From Planococcus halocryophilus (GTDB taxonomy: Bacteria; Bacillota; Bacilli; Bacillales_A; Planococcaceae): a stretch of 64,000 nt of DNA. This document shows, piece by piece, positions 28,181 through 37,665 of this stretch. The notes beneath the pieces were generated by a model. The model did no database searches and was not told the origin of the DNA. It worked only from the letters and a program-made list of their open reading frames with translations. The translations under genes were made by a program, and so were the position numbers. The stretch lies in NCBI RefSeq assembly GCF_022489025.1, contig NZ_JAKVTG010000001.1:124001-188000 (forward strand), given 5' to 3'. The stretch's first letter is position 1; every line of letters begins with the position of its first letter.

Positions 28181-28570
28181 TTGCATAAATTTGTGGCAAT
28201 AAAAAAAACTGAAATTACGGGGAATGAAATTGAATTTACTATCGAAGAAACTGAGCCAACAGAAGCGCTTGAGGCATCTGGGCAAATGCTTACAGATTCT
28301 GATAACCAAGCGTTTGTTTATTTATTAGACACGGGGACGGATTATATTTATGTTCAGTTTGCTATACATACATGGCCAGCGATGACCAAGGCGCTTGAAG
28401 TGAAAAACGTTCCACTTTTGAAATGGGGCAAACAAATTATGCCACTATCAGAGTTTCATGAAGAACTATTGATGCTTGTGGATAACATAGAAGGCAATGA
28501 CAATTACGGGGAAGAGTTCCGTACTGCTGTAGAACAAACATTTCATGAAGCACTTGCTTCACGATCTTAA
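28181..28570 (+). CDS. yjbL: YjbL-like protein (UPF0738)
   Basis: 129 residues, acidic, no membrane segment. It matches the YjbL/UPF0738 family by position and by the segments AFVYLLDTGTDYIYVQF and PLLKWG. Function is unknown. TTG start with AAAGGAAGG six bases upstream. It opens the yjbL-M-N-O run; the next gene begins 21 bp later. Confidence 0.75.
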   Translation: MHKFVAIKKTEITGNEIEFTIEETEPTEALEASGQMLTDSDNQAFVYLLDTGTDYIYVQFAIHTWPAMTKALEVKNVPLLKWGKQIMPLSEFHEELLMLVDNIEGNDNYGEEFRTAVEQTFHEALASRS

Positions 28571-28591
28571 TAGAAGTGAGGGGGACTTGGG

Positions 28592-29269
28592 ATGGGTCAA
28601 TGGAATCGGTTTTTAGCGCCGTATAAACAGGCAGTAGATGAATTGAAAATCAAATTTAAGGGAATGCGTAGCCAATTTGAAAATGACAATACAAATTCAC
28701 CAATCGAATTTGTGACTGGACGCGTTAAACCATTGGCTAGTATTTATGATAAAACTTTAGAAAAAGGCATTCCATTCGAACCTTCTGAAAAACTAGCACA
28801 TCAATTGCAAGATATCGCGGGGATACGAATGATGTGTCAGTTTGTCGGAGATATTGAGACCGTAGTTGGCTTGTTGAGGCAACGAAAAGATTTACGGATT
28901 ATTGAAGAGAAAGATTATATTTCGCATGAAAAACAAAGTGGCTATCGCTCGTATCATGTGATTGTGGAATATCCGGTTCAAACAATTAATGGTGAGCAAT
29001 TGATTTTAGCTGAAATCCAAATACGCACATTGGCCATGAATTTTTGGGCTTCAATTGAGCATTCCTTGAATTACAAATACAAAGGTGTTTTTCCAGAAGA
29101 GATAAAAAACCGGCTGCAACGTGCAGCAGAAGCGGCATTCCAATTAGATGAAGAAATGTCGCAAATACGGGACGAAATACAAGAAGCGCAAGCTTATTTC
29201 ACGGAGTTTAAAGACTCACCTGGAACACATTTTCGAAACGATAGAGAGGGAGGTCGAGCAGAACGATGA
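28592..29269 (+). CDS. sasB: Small alarmone synthetase SasB/RelQ (YjbM)
   Basis: GTP pyrophosphokinase of 225 residues without a hydrolase domain. Synthetase motifs are [28 protein letters not shown] and [18 protein letters not shown]. It makes (p)ppGpp (in B. subtilis stimulated by pppGpp itself) and forms tetramers. The stop codon overlaps the NAD kinase start by 4 bp, so both are made together. Confidence 0.94.
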   Translation: MGQWNRFLAPYKQAVDELKIKFKGMRSQFENDNTNSPIEFVTGRVKPLASIYDKTLEKGIPFEPSEKLAHQLQDIAGIRMMCQFVGDIETVVGLLRQRKDLRIIEEKDYISHEKQSGYRSYHVIVEYPVQTINGEQLILAEIQIRTLAMNFWASIEHSLNYKYKGVFPEEIKNRLQRAAEAAFQLDEEMSQIRDEIQEAQAYFTEFKDSPGTHFRNDREGGRAER

Positions 29270-30072
29270 AATTTCATATCATATCGAGAACAGACAAATT
29301 ATCCAATGAATTGATGGCTACTGCTAAGGATTATCTAGAGGATTTTGGCATGGAATGGAATGAGGAATCTCCAGACGTTGTGCTGTCGATTGGTGGAGAC
29401 GGAACCTTGCTTCACGCATTCCATAAATACAGTGAGAAACTAGCGGATGTAGCCTTTGTTGGAATACATACAGGCCATCTTGGGTTTTATGCCGATTGGA
29501 AACCAATTGAAATTGAAAAATTAGTCTTGTCTATCGCTAAAAAAGAGTATGAAGTCATCGAATATCCTTTGCTAGAAGTGAGTATTCACTATCAAAACTT
29601 AGACGATCCTGCGGTTTACTTAGCTTTAAATGAGTCTACTGTCAAATCGCCTGACGTTACATTGGTAATGGATGTCTTTTTAAACGAAAGTCATTTCGAA
29701 CGTTTTAGAGGAGATGGTCTGTGTATGTCGACTCCTTCGGGTAGTACTGCTTATAACAAAGCGTTAGGCGGAGCGATTATTCACCCTTCATTGCAAGCTA
29801 TGCAATTAACGGAGATGGCATCTATCAACAACCGGGTTTTCCGAACAGTTGGCTCACCACTGGTTTTGCCTGCTCATCATAGATGTGCATTGCGACCAGT
29901 TAAAGCTCCTGACTTTATGGTAACTGTTGATCACCTGCAATTGCTTCATAAAGATGTTAAATCAATCGAGTACAGAGTGGCTGACGAAAAAGTTCGATTT
30001 GCCCGTTTCCGTGCTTTTCCCTTCTGGCAACGTGTTCATGATTCCTTTATCGACAGCGAGCTTTCGGAGTGA
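29266..30072 (+). CDS. ppnK: NAD kinase
   Basis: 268 residues; makes NADP+ from NAD+ and ATP. GGDGT motif in [12 protein letters not shown], the LNES segment, and [15 protein letters not shown] (nucleotide loop) are intact. It corresponds to B. subtilis YjbN/PpnKA. Coupled at both ends to the alarmone synthetase and the pseudouridine synthase. Confidence 0.95.
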   Translation: MKFHIISRTDKLSNELMATAKDYLEDFGMEWNEESPDVVLSIGGDGTLLHAFHKYSEKLADVAFVGIHTGHLGFYADWKPIEIEKLVLSIAKKEYEVIEYPLLEVSIHYQNLDDPAVYLALNESTVKSPDVTLVMDVFLNESHFERFRGDGLCMSTPSGSTAYNKALGGAIIHPSLQAMQLTEMASINNRVFRTVGSPLVLPAHHRCALRPVKAPDFMVTVDHLQLLHKDVKSIEYRVADEKVRFARFRAFPFWQRVHDSFIDSELSE

Positions 30073-30077
30073 ATGCG

Positions 30078-30953
30078 ATGAAACCTTTTCAATTAACATA
30101 TACTGCTGAAGACCGAGGCTTGCTTCGTGAGGCGCTAGGCGCATGGGGCATCTCTAAACGAACGTTAGCTTCTGTTAAATATGGTGGTGGTCAGATTTTA
30201 GTTAATGATCAAGAAGTGACGGTTAGGCATGTCCTAGAAAAAGGCGATGCTGTAACCGTTATTTTTCCGAATGAAGAACATGGCAAAGGGTTACTTGCAG
30301 AAGATGGTGACTTAAACATTGTTTACGAAGACGAAGTATTGCTCATCGTGGAAAAGCCGCCTTTGCAAAATACCATCCCGTCTCGTGAGCATCCTTTTGG
30401 CAGCTTAGCGAATATTGTAGCGAAACATTTTAATGACCATGGAATTCCGTCTACTTTGCATATCGCAACTCGACTTGATCGCGATACTTCAGGACTTGTT
30501 TGCATTGCAAAAAACCGCCACATTCATCATATGATTTCTCAGCAACAACAAGAGAAAAAGATGAAGCGACGGTATGAGGCGCTAGTTCATGGGCAAATCG
30601 ATAAAACTGAATTTACAATAACGGCTCCAATTGGACGAAAAAGTACCAGCATTATCGAGCGGGAAGTACGTGAAGACGGCCAATTTGCTGAAACCGAAGT
30701 TCGTGTTCTCGAAAATTTGCAAGGCTATTCACATGTTAGCTTACAATTGAATACGGGGAGAACACATCAGATTCGTGTTCATCTAGCCTATACGGGCCAC
30801 CCTTTAGTTGGTGACGACTTATATGGTGGCAAACGAGACTTAGTGAATCGTCAAGCGCTGCATTGTACTGAGCTCGAGTTGATTCATCCGGTTTCAGGAA
30901 AGCCACTGTTTTTTCATTCAACATTAAATGACGATATGCAATCTTTGCTTTAA
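30078..30953 (+). CDS. yjbO: RluA-family pseudouridine synthase (YjbO)
   Basis: 291 residues. The catalytic motif is ATRLDRDTSGL, with Asp in the HRLD-like core, followed by the family segments KRRYEALVHG and TGRTHQIRVH. A short S4-like N-terminal part is present. The RNA target (23S rRNA or other) cannot be told. The GTG at 30069 overlaps the upstream stop; the ATG at 30078 has GGAG eight bases before it. Its stop codon overlaps that of prpE on the other strand. Confidence 0.9.
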   Translation: MKPFQLTYTAEDRGLLREALGAWGISKRTLASVKYGGGQILVNDQEVTVRHVLEKGDAVTVIFPNEEHGKGLLAEDGDLNIVYEDEVLLIVEKPPLQNTIPSREHPFGSLANIVAKHFNDHGIPSTLHIATRLDRDTSGLVCIAKNRHIHHMISQQQQEKKMKRRYEALVHGQIDKTEFTITAPIGRKSTSIIEREVREDGQFAETEVRVLENLQGYSHVSLQLNTGRTHQIRVHLAYTGHPLVGDDLYGGKRDLVNRQALHCTELELIHPVSGKPLFFHSTLNDDMQSLL

Positions 30954-31687
30954 TCGTACATGTAAAAGCGATCAGGTTGATACGGTTGTAAAGAAGGCAC
31001 GGAAACGACTTTTTTTTCGGGGAAACGAAATGCGCTGAGTGCGCCGCCAAAAACGCAACCCGTATCGATGTTGACTGTGTTGTTGATGAAATAAGGCTCT
31101 GGAGTAGGCGTATGGCCATATACCACCCATTTATGTCCTTTATAAGACTTAGCCCAGTTGCGCCGAACAGGCCGACCATCAGAATGGAATTTCCCTGTTA
31201 TATCGCCGTACAGCACAAATACTGCAATGCCTTTGCTTAAGGGCTTGCCAACCATCTCGGCTTTTAAGCCAGCATGAGCAATGATTAAATCATTGTCAAA
31301 CTGTTGGTAATGCGGGAGTTGTTCGTAAAACTGGATATAGCGTTTTTTGAATTGCTGTTTTTCTAAAGGAGGCAGCTGTTCCCATTCAGCTACGGTCATT
31401 TCTAGCCCGTGAGCTAATTGAACAGGGTGTCCTTTGAAAAAGCGGTAAAGTTTATTGCAGTGATTTCCTGGTGAATAATAAAGGGTGTTTTCGTCTTGTA
31501 ATGCAAATAATAAGCGCAACACATTTAATGATTCAGGTCCGCGGTCCATTGCATCGCCGACAAAAGCAAGTTTTCTGTTGTCGGGGTGAACGAAAATCGA
31601 GCCTTGTTGTTGGTAACCTAATTGTTCTATAAGCAGCAGCAACTCCTGATAACAACCGTGAATATCCCCAATAATATCAAATTTCAT
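30950..31687 (-). CDS. prpE: Bis(5'-nucleosyl)-tetraphosphatase PrpE
   Basis: 245 residues. Metallophosphoesterase with GDIHGCYQE, GDAMDRGPES and PGNHC, plus a YGHTP motif towards the C-terminus. Hydrolyses Ap4A-type nucleotides asymmetrically. A longer frame exists (to 31723), but the ATG at 31687 follows AGAGGTG and gives the standard MKFDIIGDIHG start. Convergent with yjbO, stop codons overlapping. Confidence 0.92.
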   Translation of the reverse strand: MKFDIIGDIHGCYQELLLLIEQLGYQQQGSIFVHPDNRKLAFVGDAMDRGPESLNVLRLLFALQDENTLYYSPGNHCNKLYRFFKGHPVQLAHGLEMTVAEWEQLPPLEKQQFKKRYIQFYEQLPHYQQFDNDLIIAHAGLKAEMVGKPLSKGIAVFVLYGDITGKFHSDGRPVRRNWAKSYKGHKWVVYGHTPTPEPYFINNTVNIDTGCVFGGALSAFRFPEKKVVSVPSLQPYQPDRFYMYD

Positions 31688-31788
31688 CCTACACACCTCT
31701 TTGTTTAAAAATTTACTATACATAACAATGGTGTAACGTATAGACTACTATAGCAAGCATAGAAGATCTTCGAAAGGAGGGAGTATAC

Positions 31789-33159
31789 ATGATGGACGAA
31801 AAAGTAATACGTGATGAAGATTTAAACGAAGCTTTGTTCGCTGAAATGCTTATACGCGGAGACGTCAAAGATTTTCGTGAAGAGTTCCTATCGCACCATC
31901 CATACGACCAAGCAAGTTTTTATGAAAAGGCTGATTCCGAAACAAGGCAATTGCTGTATCAGTATCTCTCTCCTAAAGAGATGGCGGATCTGTTTGAAGC
32001 GATTGAATTAGATGATGATGACTACGAAGATTTGTTCCGAGAAATGGATGCTCGTTATGCTGCGGACCTACTGTCTTATATGTATACAGATGACGCAGTT
32101 GACGTGTTAAACGAATTAAATAAAGAGCAAGTTGCGAGTTATTTGACCATTATGGACAAAGAATCAGCACGTCAAATTAAAGACTTGCTCCATTACGAGG
32201 AATATACGGCCGGATCGATTATGACGACAGAATTTGTGGCAATTCCAAAAAATTCAACGGTTCGTTCGGCAATGAATATTCTTCGAAATGCTGCACCAAA
32301 TGCGGAAACCATTTACTACGTATTTGTTGTGGATGATGAAAAGAAACTTTCAGGTATTGTCACATTGAGAGATTTAATTCTTGCAGAAGAAGACACATTG
32401 ATTAGTGCCATCATGAACGAACGAGTGGTTAGTGTTTCGGTGAGTGAAGACCAAGAAGAAGTTGCACGTATGATTAAAGATTATGACTTTCTAGCTTTAC
32501 CCGTTGTTGATTTTCAACAGCATTTGCTAGGGATTATCACAGTCGATGATATTATCGATGTATTAGAAGAAGAAGCTTCCGATGATTACTCCAAACTCGC
32601 AGCCGTATCCGATATGGATACATTTGATAAAAGTTCGTTAACTGCTGCAAAAAAACGGTTGCCATGGTTGATTTTGCTGACGTTTTTAGGGATGTTGACA
32701 GCAAATTTAATGGGCATGTTTGAAGCAACTTTAGATCAAGTTGCACTCCTGGCTGTTTTTATCCCGCTCATTGCTGGTATGGCTGGTAATAGTGGTACAC
32801 AGGCTTTGGCAGTAGCGGTTCGAGGAATTGCGACAGGGGACATTGAAGAAGAAAGTAAAATGAAACTATTGTTTCGTGAAGCGGGGACCGGTCTTATTAC
32901 CGGTGTTGTTTGTGGAGTCGTTGTCGTAGGCTTGGTTTACTTTTGGAAAGGCGAATTACTCATTGGGATGCTTGTTGGGACAGCTGTTATGAGTTCCATT
33001 TTTGTCGCAACATTAGCGGGTTCGTTTATTCCGTTAGTAATTCACCGAATGAAAATTGACCCAGCAGTCGCATCTGGACCTTTTATCACAACATTAAACG
33101 ATATTATTTCTATTTTAATTTACTTAGGTTTAGCTACGACATTTTTAAGTCGTCTTTAG
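31789..33159 (+). CDS. mgtE: Magnesium transporter MgtE
   Basis: 456 residues. N-terminal helical domain (about 15-130), two CBS domains (about 135-255, magnesium sensing), then five membrane helices from about 285. The pore signature is SGPFITTLNDI near the C-terminus. The channel opens when cytoplasmic Mg2+ is low. The ribosome site AAAGGAGGG precedes ATGATG. No M-box riboswitch fits in the short leader. Confidence 0.95.
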   Translation: MMDEKVIRDEDLNEALFAEMLIRGDVKDFREEFLSHHPYDQASFYEKADSETRQLLYQYLSPKEMADLFEAIELDDDDYEDLFREMDARYAADLLSYMYTDDAVDVLNELNKEQVASYLTIMDKESARQIKDLLHYEEYTAGSIMTTEFVAIPKNSTVRSAMNILRNAAPNAETIYYVFVVDDEKKLSGIVTLRDLILAEEDTLISAIMNERVVSVSVSEDQEEVARMIKDYDFLALPVVDFQQHLLGIITVDDIIDVLEEEASDDYSKLAAVSDMDTFDKSSLTAAKKRLPWLILLTFLGMLTANLMGMFEATLDQVALLAVFIPLIAGMAGNSGTQALAVAVRGIATGDIEEESKMKLLFREAGTGLITGVVCGVVVVGLVYFWKGELLIGMLVGTAVMSSIFVATLAGSFIPLVIHRMKIDPAVASGPFITTLNDIISILIYLGLATTFLSRL

Positions 33160-33187
33160 AAAAGTGCAAATTGCACTTTTCTTTTTT
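33159..33187 (+). terminator. Terminator of mgtE
   Basis: GAAAAGTGC and GCACTTTTC form a 9-bp stem around AAATT, followed by six T. It begins at the mgtE stop codon, and its 3' arm holds the fabI -35 element. Confidence 0.85.
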
Positions 33188-33199
33188 ATGAGGTATTAT
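33171..33199 (+). promoter_or_regulatory. Promoter of fabI
   Basis: TTGCAC (33171-33176) and TATTAT (33194-33199) with a 17-bp spacer. The -35 lies within the mgtE terminator hairpin. Confidence 0.72.
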
Positions 33200-33216
33200 T
33201 AGTACCAGGTAATAAC
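33198..33216 (+). promoter_or_regulatory. FapR operator of fabI
   Basis: ATTAGTACCAGGTAATAAC resembles the FapR palindrome, with the left half perfect. Its position relative to the -10 is the same as at fabH. Confidence 0.88.
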
Positions 33217-33238
33217 AACAGACGCAGGAGGAATGGAC

Positions 33239-34009
33239 ATGTCAATATCATTAAAAGGAAAGACTTTTGTCATTATGGGAGTAGCAAACAAACGGAGCAT
33301 CGCTTGGGGAATCGCACGTTCGTTAGATCAATCTGGAGCAAATTTAATTTTTACATACGCAGGAGAGCGTTTTGAAAAGTCTGTGCGGGATTTAGTTGCG
33401 ACATTAGATGGCAATCATGAATTGATCTTGCCTTGTGACGTTACAAACGATGAAGCAGTAGCTACATGCTTTACAACGATTAAAGAAGAAGTAGGAACAA
33501 TCCACGGACTGGCACATTGTATCGCTTTTGCAAAAGGCGAAGAATTAGCAGGCGATTTTTCAGATACGTCACGAGACGGCTTTTTATTAGCGCATAATAT
33601 TAGTGCGTACTCGTTAACCAATATCGCGAAAAATGCAAAACCATTGATGGCAGAAGGCGGTAGCATTGTTGCCTTGACGTATATTGGCGGCGAACGCGTT
33701 ATGCCAAATTACAATGTCATGGGTGTTGCAAAAGCTTCTCTTGAAATGTCAGTACGTTATTTAGCAGCAGACCTTGGTAAACATAATATTCGTGTTAACG
33801 CGATTTCTTCAGGTCCAATTCGTACATTATCTTCAAAAGGTGTCAGTGATTTCAATTCAATTTTGCATGAGATTGAAGAAAAAGCACCATTGCGCCGCAA
33901 TACAACACCGGAAGAAGTTGGCGATACAGCTGCATTTCTTTTCAGTGATATGTCTCGTGGAATTACAGGTGAAACTATCCACGTTGATAGCGGATTCCAT
34001 ATTTTATAA
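33239..34009 (+). CDS. fabI: Enoyl-ACP reductase (NADH)
   Basis: 256 residues; last step of each fatty acid elongation cycle. SDR fold with GVANKRSIAWG at the cofactor site and the FabI active-site pair in YNVMGVAKAS (Tyr-x6-Lys). An ATG at 33233 is only one base from AGGAGG. The ATG at 33239 is correctly spaced and gives the usual MS..LKGK start. It is a target family for triclosan-like inhibitors. Confidence 0.94.
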   Translation: MSISLKGKTFVIMGVANKRSIAWGIARSLDQSGANLIFTYAGERFEKSVRDLVATLDGNHELILPCDVTNDEAVATCFTTIKEEVGTIHGLAHCIAFAKGEELAGDFSDTSRDGFLLAHNISAYSLTNIAKNAKPLMAEGGSIVALTYIGGERVMPNYNVMGVAKASLEMSVRYLAADLGKHNIRVNAISSGPIRTLSSKGVSDFNSILHEIEEKAPLRRNTTPEEVGDTAAFLFSDMSRGITGETIHVDSGFHIL

Positions 34010-34015
34010 AATACG

Positions 34016-34054
34016 AAAAAACAGATTAACCGATTTATCGGTTAATCTGTTTTT
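34016..34054. terminator. Terminator between fabI and yjcF
   Basis: AAAACAGATTAACCGAT pairs with ATCGGTTAATCTGTTTT, with A- and T-runs on both sides, so it can serve both converging genes. Confidence 0.88.
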
Positions 34055-34057
34055 GTT

Positions 34058-34495
34058 TTACTCTACTGTTACGGTTTTTTCCATCGATTTATGGGGGATA
34101 CCTGCATCCATAAATTCATCTGATGTAACTTCGTAGCCGAGGTGTTCATAAAAGGCAAGAGCATGGGTCTGTGCATTTAATTTAAGTCTGAAAATGCCGT
34201 TAGACTGAGCATACTCCTCCATTCCGTTCATCATCATGACGCCAATATGCTGTCCACGATATTCAGGAAGAACGCAAACACGTTCAACTTTTCCAAGACC
34301 GACTTCTACTTCGCGAATACGGCCGGCAGCAATTGGCTGTTCAAGTTGATAAGCGACAAAATGAGTCGCGTCGTCATCGTGTTCATCCATTTCAATATGA
34401 AGCGGGACACTTTGCTCATCTACGAACACTTTTCTGCGAACATCAAAAGCTTGTTCTTTTTCCAATTGATTTTCAGCTATTTTCACTTTAAACAC
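34058..34495 (-). CDS. yjcF: GNAT acetyltransferase (YjcF)
   Basis: 145 residues. GNAT fold: VRRKVFVDEQSVP, then VERVCVLPEYRGQHIGVMMM, where the RGQHIG loop binds acetyl-CoA. The substrate is unknown. GTG start, one base after the yjcG stop codon, with GGAGATGAT upstream. In the same order as B. subtilis yjcF-G-H. Confidence 0.85.
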   Translation of the reverse strand: MFKVKIAENQLEKEQAFDVRRKVFVDEQSVPLHIEMDEHDDDATHFVAYQLEQPIAAGRIREVEVGLGKVERVCVLPEYRGQHIGVMMMNGMEEYAQSNGIFRLKLNAQTHALAFYEHLGYEVTSDEFMDAGIPHKSMEKTVTVE

Positions 34496-35014
34496 TTACT
34501 GATCATCTCCCGTTAAACGGAATGTCTCGTATACTGTCCATGAACCATCTTCCAATTGATAAAGTAAATGCATCCGGTCAATAATTTCTTCATGATCGAT
34601 ACCGACCATTTTCAATTGACCAAACACATCAGCGTGTTCGGTATCAGACAATTTTTGTCCGATAGTGATATGTGGTACGAAAGAATGTTTTGGCATTCCT
34701 CCGAAAAAGTCAGAATGCAAATCTTCGTGTAAAACCGTAATTTCTTCGTTTGGTTCTACTTTAAAGTACAAGGTAGTGTTAACCGGAGAAAATGTGCTGA
34801 CACGTGTTGCATGTAATTTAAAAGGTTTATGGCGCTTTGCAATGTTTTGCATTTCTGTCGCCATTGCCTTAACATCTGCTGCATCTACCTCAAATGGTTC
34901 TTTTAATGTCATGTGAGGAGTGATCAATTCATAGTGCGGGTCATAACGTTTACGGTACGAGTTAGCGATGTCTTGTAATTTTTTTGAAGGGAATGCTGCT
35001 ACTCCATATTTCAT
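34496..35014 (-). CDS. yjcG: YjcG, 2'-5' RNA ligase-like 2H phosphoesterase
   Basis: 172 residues with the two 2H motifs HMTLKEPFE and HITIGQKL. Members act on 2',5'- or cyclic phosphodiesters; the physiological target is not known. ATG start behind GGAGGTCG. Middle gene of the yjcH-yjcG-yjcF run on the minus strand. Confidence 0.88.
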   Translation of the reverse strand: MKYGVAAFPSKKLQDIANSYRKRYDPHYELITPHMTLKEPFEVDAADVKAMATEMQNIAKRHKPFKLHATRVSTFSPVNTTLYFKVEPNEEITVLHEDLHSDFFGGMPKHSFVPHITIGQKLSDTEHADVFGQLKMVGIDHEEIIDRMHLLYQLEDGSWTVYETFRLTGDDQ

Positions 35015-35075
35015 CTAAACGACCTCCTTGTCTGTAATAACCATCTTTTTTAATGCCTTGGAGCATTATAAGCTT

Positions 35076-35798
35076 CTACATGCCGAAGTTCTGAATAAGT
35101 GCACGCCTTAAATCGGGCTGCCAATGCTTCCAAGTGTGGTCTCCTTCAAATTCTTCATAAAAGATCGAAAACCCTTTATTTTTCATTAAATTATTTAATT
35201 TGCGGTTTGGTTCGAGAAAATCCGCAGTTCTACCAGATCCTAGTTTTACAGCTGTTTCTTCTTTTCCGATAACGTGATAAACCGTAAAAGAGTTAGCCGA
35301 TTTAAAAGCTTCCACTGCAGTCAGCATTTCTTCGCCAACTTTCGGTGATTGAAGGATGACACGGCCAAAAATATTCGGGTATTTTAAAGCTGCCATCAAG
35401 GATGCTGTCGCCGCTAGAGAATCTCCGATTAAAGCACGCCCCATACCTACTTGATAGGTTGGATACTTTTCATCTAGGAAAGGCACCAGTTCATGTGCTA
35501 GAAAACGTAGGTAAGCGCTATGCTGTTCACCGGTGGGCTCGTATTTTTTATTTCGGTCTTCTACACTCTTGTATGGAACGCCGACCACAATAATATTTTC
35601 GATTTCCCGATTCTCCAATAACTCATCGACGACTCGAGGAATTCGTCCTAGTTGAAAATAATCTTTTCCATCAGAAGCGATGACCAGCGTATATTTATAT
35701 AAGGGCGAAAAATTGGCAGGAAGATAGACGAGCAATTGCATGTCTTCTTGAAGTTCCTTGCTGTAGATGGATAAGTCTTCTACCTTTCCAGTAGTCAT
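35076..35798 (-). CDS. yjcH: YjcH-like esterase (Fes/IroE type)
   Basis: 240 residues, alpha/beta-hydrolase of the putative esterase (esterase D-like) family. Nucleophile elbow IGDSLAA, acid-loop region near VYHVIGKEE, and the His in EGDHTWKHW. No signal peptide, so it acts in the cytoplasm; the substrate is unknown. Ribosome site GAGGAGG. First gene of the minus-strand run. Confidence 0.82.
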   Translation of the reverse strand: MTTGKVEDLSIYSKELQEDMQLLVYLPANFSPLYKYTLVIASDGKDYFQLGRIPRVVDELLENREIENIIVVGVPYKSVEDRNKKYEPTGEQHSAYLRFLAHELVPFLDEKYPTYQVGMGRALIGDSLAATASLMAALKYPNIFGRVILQSPKVGEEMLTAVEAFKSANSFTVYHVIGKEETAVKLGSGRTADFLEPNRKLNNLMKNKGFSIFYEEFEGDHTWKHWQPDLRRALIQNFGM

Positions 35799-35901
35799 TT
35801 ATATGCCTCCTCTAGTGTTTTATAAGAAAATTGTACCATAATGAATGTTCAAGGTATAATGGAAAGAGAACACCAATAATTAGAGGGAAGGGGTTTTTGA
35901 C

Positions 35902-36486
35902 ATGGATGGTGCAAAGTTCCAAGTTCATTCAGACGACGTTAGAAAAGCAACACATGAAGCATTAAAACGAAGAGGCGTAACGAATGAAGACATAGCCAAA
36001 ATAGTTTTGGATATGCAACTCCCTTACAATGAAGGACTTAAAATCGAACATTGTCTGGAATCAGTTGAAAGCGTTTTACGCAAACGCGAAATGCAGCACG
36101 CTTTGCTAGTAGGGATTGAACTCGATGAACTAGCAGAACAGGGAAAGTTATCCCGTCCGCTTCAGCAAATTATCGGGTCGGATGAAGGGTTGTTCGGCGT
36201 TGATGAAATGATTGGATTAGGTGCAGTGCTAACTTATGGAAGTATCGCAGTCACGACATTCGGTCATTTGGATAAAAATAAAACTGGCATTATTCATGAA
36301 CTAGATACAAAAGTTGGTGGTCATGTTCACACTTTCTTGGATGATTTGGTAGCTAGTATCGCTGCATGTGCGTCGGCGCGTATTGCCCATCGGACCCGTG
36401 ATCTTGAAGAGCAAGGTAAGACGTTTGAAGATCTGGCTCCGGAAGATACGACACCTGAAACACATGTAGAGGGTGCAGAGACGTAA
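35902..36486 (+). CDS. Phosphatidylglycerophosphatase A family protein (YutG-like)
   Basis: 194 residues. The PgpA-like domain is recognisable (LDMQLPYNEGLKIEHC, GIELDELAEQ, GLGAVLTYGSIAVTTFG, DTKVGGHVHTFLDDL). Unlike E. coli PgpA it lacks several strong membrane helices, as in the YutG subfamily. The acidic C-terminal tail is variable. Probably phospholipid headgroup metabolism; the true substrate is not established from sequence. Ribosome site GGAAGGGG; monocistronic. Confidence 0.75.
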   Translation: MDGAKFQVHSDDVRKATHEALKRRGVTNEDIAKIVLDMQLPYNEGLKIEHCLESVESVLRKREMQHALLVGIELDELAEQGKLSRPLQQIIGSDEGLFGVDEMIGLGAVLTYGSIAVTTFGHLDKNKTGIIHELDTKVGGHVHTFLDDLVASIAACASARIAHRTRDLEEQGKTFEDLAPEDTTPETHVEGAET

Positions 36487-36536
36487 AGAAGTTTTCTAAA
36501 TGTTCTTTCTGTAAGCGGTTGTAATTGCGAATTGCA

Positions 36537-36566
36537 TTGAAACTAGCCAGAAAGGAATGGTATTAT
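36537..36566 (+). promoter_or_regulatory. Probable promoter of the TAXI-TRAP operon
   Basis: TTGAAA (36537-36542), an 18-bp spacer and TATTAT (36561-36566), about 40 bp before the TAXI gene. Confidence 0.55.
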
Positions 36567-36612
36567 TAAAAATGAAACATAGAAAGTTATTTGAGAAAAG
36601 GGAGGTCACTTT

Positions 36613-37587
36613 ATGTTAAACAAGAAATTTGGTTTATTTGCTGCAGTAACTCTTGCAGGATCTGTATTTTTAGCAGGATGCGGAGATGACGCAGCTACAG
36701 AAGGCGAAGGCGGAGGTTCATCAGATCCAGAATTCCTTAGCATTCTAACTGGCGGAACAACAGGTACGTATTATCCACTAGGTGGCGCGATGGCTAACAT
36801 CATTGAAACAGAAACTGGTTTGGATACGACAGCTGAAGTTTCACAGGCATCTGCTGCGAACATGACAGCACTTGCTGATGGAGATGCGCAAATTGCATTT
36901 GTTCAAACAGATACGGCATTTTATGCATCTGAAGGATCGAATATGTTTGAAGGCGAAGTAATCGATACAGTTTCTGCTATCGGTGCACTTTATCCGGAAA
37001 CAATTCAATTAGTAACAACTTCAAGTTCAGGAATTGCTTCATTTGATGATTTAGCAGGTAAGAAAATCTCAGTTGGTGCACCTGGATCAGGAACTTATAT
37101 TAACGCTGAACAACTACTAGAAATCCATGGTATGGCGATGGATGATATCGATGCACAAAACCTTGACTTCGGTGAATCACAAGAAAGCTTGCAGTCAGGT
37201 CAAATTGACGCAGCATTCATCACTGCTGGTACTCCAACAGGCGCAGTTGAAAGTCTTGGAGCTACTTCAGATGTAGTGATTGTACCTGTAGAAAAGGATA
37301 AAGCTGATGAATTAATCGAAAAATATCCTTACTATGCACATGATACTGTACCATCTGGTATTTACGGATTAACTGAAGAAGTTCCGACTGTTTCAGTTTT
37401 AGCAATGTTAGTTGTACAAAACGATCTTTCAGAAGATCTTGTTTACAACATTACAAAAGCAATCTATGAAAACACAGATCAAATCCAGCATGCAAAAGCA
37501 GATTTCATCAAATCAGAAACTGCTCTTGATGGAATCGGTATTGACATTCATCCTGGAGCGCAAAAATATTTTGACGAAGTAAATTAA
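36613..37587 (+). CDS. TAXI-family TRAP solute-binding lipoprotein
   Basis: 324 residues. Signal peptide with lipobox FLAGC, then the TAXI start LSILTGGTTGTYYPLGGAMA, which contains the family's substrate-pocket loop. It captures an organic acid (dicarboxylate, glutamate or similar) outside the cell and hands it to the TRAP permease two genes downstream. The ligand cannot be deduced from sequence. Ribosome site GGGAGGTC. Codon use indicates high expression. A strong hairpin separates it from the permease genes. Confidence 0.9.
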   Translation: MLNKKFGLFAAVTLAGSVFLAGCGDDAATEGEGGGSSDPEFLSILTGGTTGTYYPLGGAMANIIETETGLDTTAEVSQASAANMTALADGDAQIAFVQTDTAFYASEGSNMFEGEVIDTVSAIGALYPETIQLVTTSSSGIASFDDLAGKKISVGAPGSGTYINAEQLLEIHGMAMDDIDAQNLDFGESQESLQSGQIDAAFITAGTPTGAVESLGATSDVVIVPVEKDKADELIEKYPYYAHDTVPSGIYGLTEEVPTVSVLAMLVVQNDLSEDLVYNITKAIYENTDQIQHAKADFIKSETALDGIGIDIHPGAQKYFDEVN

Positions 37588-37600
37588 TTGAATGAGCGAG

Positions 37601-37647
37601 TAACTGACGACAAAGCGCGAGCTTTTCGTCAGTTATTTATTTTTTTA
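37601..37647 (+). terminator. Intra-operon hairpin after the TAXI gene
   Basis: TAACTGACGA-c-AAAGC pairs with GCTTT-TCGTCAGTTA over GCGA (one bulged base), followed by TTTATTTTTTT. It probably limits read-through from the binding protein into the permease. Confidence 0.75.
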
Positions 37648-37665
37648 GATGGAGGAGAATAGATT

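Noticed and set aside
31688..31788. M-box magnesium riboswitch before mgtE
   Set aside because: The leader is only about 100 bp and lacks the conserved M-box core.
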